Source: Pseudomonadota bacterium (GTDB lineage: Bacteria > Pseudomonadota > Alphaproteobacteria > Rhizobiales > Xanthobacteraceae). Taken from it: DNA of 9,791 nucleotides. Positions within the stretch are counted from its first letter, which is position 1; the number at the start of each line of letters is the position of its first letter. Below are positions 5,939 through 9,791 of this stretch, piece after piece. The stretch lies in assembly GCA_023422775.1 (NCBI GenBank), contig JAFAGM010000057.1, positions 1 to 9,791 on the forward strand, in the 5' to 3' direction. The notes under the pieces are model-generated. The model saw nothing but the letters and a program-made list of their open reading frames with translations, was not told the origin of the DNA and ran no database searches. The translations under genes and the position numbers were made by a program.

Positions 5939-7492
5939 TTAAACACTTTCCTCTGCCCGTTGGAGGCTCCGGTCTCCGCGTTGCATCGGCAAATCGGGGA
6001 TGCGAATCTCGAAATGTGCCCCAACTGGGCGGTCTTCTCGAAGCTCGATTGTCCCACCATGCGCGCGGATCAGTTCTTGCGCGATGGCAAGCCCAAGACC
6101 AGTGCCGTCACTGCGTGTCGATCCCTTGAAAGCCGTGAAAAGATTGTCGCGTGCTTTTTGTGGCAAACCGGGGCCGGTGTCCTCGACACCGATGATTGCC
6201 ATCGTCCCGATTCTTCCGGCAGAAATCGTGAGTCGCTTGACGGTCGCGTCATCAATGCTCTGATCACGCTCCATGGCTTGCACAGAATTCCGGCAAAGAT
6301 TGCTCAGCACGCGGAACAACTGCTCTGAATCGACATTGAGTTCGAAATCCTCCGGGACAAGATTCTCGAACTCAACGCTGCTTTCTGACCTGGGGCTCAG
6401 GGTTTCCTGAACGTCAGCGATAATTGTGTGCAGCAGAACGCGACGCGGGCGCGGTGGTGCTTCTTGCGAGCGACCATAGGCCATGACGCTTTCGGAATAG
6501 CTGATCGCGCGGCTGAGAGTGCGGATAAGTTTGGGTGCAAACCGCTGCACCATTGGGTCTTCGGTATCGGCAAGCCGGTCAGACATCAACTGCGCTGAGG
6601 CCAGAATATTGCGCATGTCGTGGTTGATTTTGGAGACGGCGAGGCCAAGATCGGCGAGATGTTTCTGTTCTTTGAGCGTTCTCTGAAGGTCGCTCTGAAT
6701 ATGCGATATCTGACGCTGGGCCACGCCGAATTCGTCCTTGCGGTTTTCTGGCACAAGGATCAGCGCGGGATTGTCAGGGGATGAGGCGAAATCGATCATG
6801 TTGCGATGCATGATACGCACCGGCCGCAACAGCATTTCGTGAATGATCAGGTAAATCAGGCTCGCCGCTATGACTGAAATGATGAGCGAGATAAAAGTCA
6901 CGTTGCGCGCATAGACGAGCATAGCGTGTCGGAGGGGTGCATCCGAGGTCACGATTTCAATAATACGTCCCGGAGAACTGGATGGCGAAACCGAACCATA
7001 GATTCGTAGCGTTCTGTCTCCGCCGTTGAACAAGGTTCCGAATGCGTCCCATATGGCAGCTGCTTCGCTGATATTGTTGAGATCAATGACCTGATCAATC
7101 TTGCCGGGTACTTCCGACATGGCGAGCAGACGCGAAGCACCGGCTTCACGCATGGCTATGGCTTTCGTACCGGTTGCCAGAAGTACCTTGTCCTGAATGT
7201 CACGCGGCACATCCATATCGCCGCCTGCGGCGAGAACCTCGCTGACCGCGCCCACCGTATCAAGTCTCGAACTCATCCAGCGCACGCGCATATTGGCAAC
7301 AGACGGGACGAAGATCAGAACTTCGGTGATCAACACGGCAAGTGCGGTCAAGAGCAATAGCTTGCTCGAAAGCCGGTTTCGCCAGGGTAAACGTGTGAAC
7401 TGGGTTGACGAGTGCCGTTCCGTGGTCGCAGTTTGGGAGGCCGCTTCAGGGGAAGGCGTGCCCGTATCTGTGGTCTTTTCAACAACCGCCAT
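5939..7492 (-). CDS. Membrane-bound sensor histidine kinase
   Basis: The gene encodes 517 residues from ATG 7492. It senses a signal outside the membrane and autophosphorylates on histidine. Helix 1 lies at about 44-65 and helix 2 at about 197-217, enclosing a periplasmic domain of about 130 residues that I do not recognise. A HAMP-like linker follows (about 218-270). The phosphoacceptor helix has KINHDMRN with His291. The ATPase domain has the N-box LSNLCRNSVQAM (Asn402), G1 DTGPGLP (438-444), an F-box LFTAFKG and G2 GTGLGL (463-468), so all catalytic motifs are present. GGAAG lies eight bases before ATG 7492. A TTG five codons upstream (7507) gives a 522-residue form but lacks a good ribosome binding site. 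No response regulator is adjacent, so its partner is elsewhere. It faces away from the RND efflux operon. Regulation of efflux is possible but not shown. Confidence 0.92.
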   Translation of the reverse strand: MAVVEKTTDTGTPSPEAASQTATTERHSSTQFTRLPWRNRLSSKLLLLTALAVLITEVLIFVPSVANMRVRWMSSRLDTVGAVSEVLAAGGDMDVPRDIQDKVLLATGTKAIAMREAGASRLLAMSEVPGKIDQVIDLNNISEAAAIWDAFGTLFNGGDRTLRIYGSVSPSSSPGRIIEIVTSDAPLRHAMLVYARNVTFISLIISVIAASLIYLIIHEMLLRPVRIMHRNMIDFASSPDNPALILVPENRKDEFGVAQRQISHIQSDLQRTLKEQKHLADLGLAVSKINHDMRNILASAQLMSDRLADTEDPMVQRFAPKLIRTLSRAISYSESVMAYGRSQEAPPRPRRVLLHTIIADVQETLSPRSESSVEFENLVPEDFELNVDSEQLFRVLSNLCRNSVQAMERDQSIDDATVKRLTISAGRIGTMAIIGVEDTGPGLPQKARDNLFTAFKGSTRSDGTGLGLAIAQELIRAHGGTIELREDRPVGAHFEIRIPDLPMQRGDRSLQRAEESV

Positions 7493-7523
7493 AGCCTGTG
7501 CTTCCAACGCGAGGTGAACCGGC

Positions 7524-7571
7524 CTAATCGCCGCAGTGCCTCAACCTGTGTGCCATCGAAACGCAATACAT
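7524..7571 (-). other. Possible 15-residue leader peptide upstream of the kinase
   Basis: ATG at 7571 opens a frame reading MYCVSMAHRLRHCGD and stops at 7524, 31 bases before the kinase ATG. It is preceded by a perfect AGGAGG eight bases upstream (7585-7580), a better ribosome binding site than the kinase itself has. It is out of frame with the kinase. If the TATATA element at 7590-7585 is the -10 box, however, the transcript would start after this site and the peptide would not be made. Confidence 0.25.
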
Positions 7572-7580
7572 AAAGGTAGC

Positions 7581-7595
7581 CTCCTATATATGGAG
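7581..7595. repeat. CTCC-TATATAT-GGAG near-palindrome
   Basis: Arms CTCC and GGAG flank an AT-only core of seven bases. The element lies about 90 bases upstream of the kinase start and overlaps the candidate -10 element, so it could be an operator. The arms are only four bases long, so chance is a fair alternative. Confidence 0.3.
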
Positions 7596-7612
7596 CCGAT
7601 CGATAAATCCAA
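7585..7612 (-). promoter_or_regulatory. Candidate promoter of the histidine kinase gene
   Basis: On the minus strand, TTGGAT (7612-7607) and TATATA (7590-7585) are 16 bases apart. The -35 match is poor and the -10 match fair. Transcription would begin near 7577. Confidence 0.3.
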
Positions 7613-7872
7613 CAGCCTTTGTTCAATCGGTTAAGAACGCACCCGCTCCCGGGATCTCTGCGAGCAGTATTACCGAAATTTAACTCGACGCCTTGAGATC
7701 GTGCGTGCAAAGTCTTGGTTGGAAAAATCCATGCATCCTGATGGGTTGCATGATTTGCGCAATGTGAAGGCAATCATCATTCTGATACTATTTGCTGGCA
7801 TTTTCCGCGCCCGACAAATTGGTTTCGAAAACGAGGGCCGTCAGGTGACGGTAGGCCTTGCCGGAGAGCTGA

Positions 7873-9000
7873 ATGAAATCCTGGAAGCAGATTGCCTTGT
7901 GCCTGCTCATAGCTGCGGCTGCCGTTGGCGGCTGGTATGCCTATAAGAACAAGAATGATGTGGTGAAGACCGCAGCAACGGGCGAGGAAGCGCCGAAAGG
8001 CGAAGGCGGGCGATCCGCACCACTCGTTGTTGTCGAGGCCGCCGGCGAAGAGACCATCAACAACCGTTTGACGGCTATCGGTTCGGCACGGGCTCTCAGC
8101 ACCGTGTCGATAACCCCGTACTCCAGCGGTTACATGACGAAGCTTTACGTCAAGGCGGGCGATAGCGTGAAGGAAGGCGACTCGATTGCCGAACTTGACG
8201 CCGAGACGGAAAAGATCGCTGTCGCTAAGGCCGAGACGGCGTTGAAGGATGCGCAGACGACACGCCAGCGCATTGCAAAATTGCGAGCGACGAACACCGC
8301 AACTGAAGTTCAGGTGGTTGAGACTGAGCTGGCGGTCGCCAATGCGCAGCTTGCTTTGCAGGACGCGCAGCTCGCCTTGAGCCGTCGCACGGTTCGTGCG
8401 CCAATCTCCGGTATTGTTGGTATTCTTCCTGTCAATGTGGGTAACTACATTACCGCACAGACTTCCATCGGTCGTATCGATGACCGGTCGAAAGTGCTGA
8501 TCGATATATGGGTGCCAGAACGCTTCGCACCGCAAATCAAGGTTGGCCAGCCGTTGACAGCGGAATCGACCGCTTTCCCGGGTGAGACCTATAGCGGCGA
8601 GATCAACGCGGTTGACAATATGCTGGATGAAGCCAGCCGTACGCTGCATGTTCGCGCAGAAGTGCCGAACACGCAGGATCGTCTGCGCGCGGGCATGTCG
8701 TTCTCCGTCACGGTTCTCTTTCCGGGTGATCGCTATCCTTCGGTCGACCCGCTGGCCATTCAATGGGGGGCTGACGGTTCCTATGTGTGGCGTGTTGAGG
8801 ACGGTGTCGCCAAGAGAATTGTCGCGCGTATCGTTCAGCGCAATTCAACCAACATTCTCATCGATGGTCCGGTGAAGCAGGGCGACATGATCGTTACGCA
8901 AGGTGTTCAAACCGTGCGCGATGATGCGCCGGTACGTGTAAAGGACGAACAGGGTACGGCACTGGCTGATCCTGTTTCGATAACACGTACTGCAGGATGA
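7873..9000 (+). CDS. RND efflux periplasmic adaptor (membrane fusion protein, HlyD/AcrA-type)
   Basis: The gene encodes 375 residues. The protein links an inner-membrane RND pump to an outer-membrane channel. An N-terminal hydrophobic segment (about 6-24) anchors or exports it; there is no lipobox cysteine at a processing site, so it is probably not a lipoprotein. The first half of the barrel-sandwich (lipoyl) domain lies at about 77-108 (SGYMTKLYVKAGDSVKEGDSI), then an alpha-hairpin coiled coil at about 110-170, the second lipoyl half at about 171-203 (RRTVRAPISGIVGILPVNVGNYI), a beta-barrel at about 206-280 (LIDIWVPERFAPQIKVGQPL) and a membrane-proximal domain to the end. GGAGAG lies four bases before the ATG. 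The pump gene begins 10 bases after the stop, so the two form an operon. The substrate cannot be told from the sequence. The length is normal for the family. Confidence 0.95.
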   Translation: MKSWKQIALCLLIAAAAVGGWYAYKNKNDVVKTAATGEEAPKGEGGRSAPLVVVEAAGEETINNRLTAIGSARALSTVSITPYSSGYMTKLYVKAGDSVKEGDSIAELDAETEKIAVAKAETALKDAQTTRQRIAKLRATNTATEVQVVETELAVANAQLALQDAQLALSRRTVRAPISGIVGILPVNVGNYITAQTSIGRIDDRSKVLIDIWVPERFAPQIKVGQPLTAESTAFPGETYSGEINAVDNMLDEASRTLHVRAEVPNTQDRLRAGMSFSVTVLFPGDRYPSVDPLAIQWGADGSYVWRVEDGVAKRIVARIVQRNSTNILIDGPVKQGDMIVTQGVQTVRDDAPVRVKDEQGTALADPVSITRTAG

Positions 9001-9010
9001 GGGTAAACGC

Positions 9011-9791
9011 GTGACCGGTCACAATTCCTCATCCAGTAGCGGCGGATCGACGGCGCTTTTCATCCGTCGTCCAGTTTTTGCTTTCGTTATCAACGTTCTG
9101 ATTGTCGTCGCGGGTCTTGCTGCTTTCACAGGCGTCGATATTCGCGAACTGCCGGACGTTGACCGGCCTGTAGTGACAATCAGCACAGATTTCAGTGGTG
9201 CATCCGCCGAAACCATTGATCGTCAGTTGACACAGGTTCTCGAAAACGCAGTCGCGCGTGTTTCGGGCGTGAAATCTATTTCTTCGACATCCTCGTTTGA
9301 ACGCAGCCGTGTTACGGTGGAATTTAACGACGGTGTAGACCTCAACGTTGCAGCCGCCGATATGCGCGACGCGATCTCCCGTGTCGCCAACAACGTGCCC
9401 GAAGAGGCAGATCCGTCACGCATCATCAAGGCGGATTCCAATGCTGATCCCGTGATGCGTCTGGCAGTTACGTCCGACACCATGTCTGTCGATGACATGA
9501 CGGTTTTAGTCGAAGACCAGATACAGGATATCCTGTCAGCAGTCCCGGGTGTTGCTGACGTGCAGATCAACGGTGAACGTGACAAGATTTTCCGTATCGA
9601 TATCATTCAGGCGCGCCTTGCGAGCTACGGCCTGACCATTGCCGATATATCCTCGGCGCTTTCTTCCATGGGCCTGGACGCTCCTGCCGGTTCATTGCGT
9701 AGTGCCGATCAGTCCATTGTGGTTCGCGCTACGGCCAATCTGGAAAAGCCGGAAGATTTCGAGAACGTCTACATCAACGGACGCACGCAGA
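9011..9791 (+). CDS. RND efflux pump inner-membrane transporter (HAE1-type), 5' part only
   Basis: The first 260 codons are present; the family is normally a little over 1,000 residues, so about three quarters lies beyond the window. The proton-driven trimeric pump exports drugs or other toxic compounds through the adaptor encoded just upstream. The start is GTG 9011, with GAGGG seven bases upstream. A serine/glycine-rich N-terminus (4-13) precedes FIRRPVFAFVINVLIVVAGLAAF, the first transmembrane helix (about 17-40). Family motifs follow: ELPDVDRPVVTISTDFSGASAETIDRQ (about 46-72), VSGVKSISSTSS, a D-rich segment with ADMRDAISRV, and the porter-domain motif VPGVADVQINGERDKIFRIDI (about 178-198). 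It resembles MdtB/MexF-like pumps in style. No frameshift is seen in the visible part. No outer-membrane channel gene is in the window. Confidence 0.94.
   Translation, partial: MTGHNSSSSSGGSTALFIRRPVFAFVINVLIVVAGLAAFTGVDIRELPDVDRPVVTISTDFSGASAETIDRQLTQVLENAVARVSGVKSISSTSSFERSRVTVEFNDGVDLNVAAADMRDAISRVANNVPEEADPSRIIKADSNADPVMRLAVTSDTMSVDDMTVLVEDQIQDILSAVPGVADVQINGERDKIFRIDIIQARLASYGLTIADISSALSSMGLDAPAGSLRSADQSIVVRATANLEKPEDFENVYINGRTQ

Larger units (their letters stand above)
7493..7872. other. 380-base divergent intergenic region between the kinase and RND efflux genes
   Basis: It carries the promoters of both flanking transcription units. On the kinase side it holds a near-palindrome (7581-7595), a candidate promoter and a 15-residue leader reading frame. 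On the efflux side I see no -35/-10 pair that I would defend. No TetR-type regulator gene is present next to the pump, and no clear long inverted repeat is visible near the efflux start. Confidence 0.5.

Noticed and set aside
7777..8763. 328-codon open frame on the minus strand
   Set aside because: It is antisense to the RND adaptor, which has clear domains and a ribosome binding site; this one has neither.

Overview
The window spans the junction between an integrated, GC-rich mobile element (about 1-5702) and a chromosomal segment (about 5780-9791). The border is a tRNA-Arg(ACG) gene on the minus strand. The chromosomal side has the style of an alphaproteobacterium, most likely of the Brucella/Ochrobactrum group in the Rhizobiales. 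That placement is an impression from the protein sequences, not a database result.

Mobile element side. Two genes read leftwards: a 697-residue ParB-like protein (569-2662) and a 141-residue four-helix membrane protein (12-437). Strong GC hairpins separate them. A 674-base stretch (2663-3336) holds a palindrome and several hairpins but no gene I can defend. After it, three tightly spaced or overlapping genes read rightwards: a 107-residue charged protein of unknown function, a 131-residue winged-helix protein that resembles antitoxin-type (HVO_A0114-like) DNA-binding proteins, and a 552-residue large serine recombinase. The last nine sense codons and the stop of the recombinase lie inside the 3' end of the tRNA-Arg gene. 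This makes the tRNA 3' end the probable attachment site and this junction one end of the element. The other end lies outside the window. No relaxase, type IV secretion or ParA gene is visible here, so calling it an integrative and conjugative element is an inference from the ParB-like gene and layout.

Chromosome side. The tRNA promoter region is followed by a leftward gene for a membrane sensor histidine kinase with no response regulator next to it. A 380-base divergent intergenic region separates this gene from a rightward RND efflux operon. The operon consists of a periplasmic adaptor (7873-9000) and the first 260 codons of the inner-membrane pump (from 9011, running off the window).

The part that most deserves attention is the compact right-end module: small charged protein, antitoxin-like regulator without a toxin, and serine recombinase reading into a tRNA. 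Large serine recombinases usually target protein-coding genes, while tRNA 3' ends are the classic target of tyrosine integrases.
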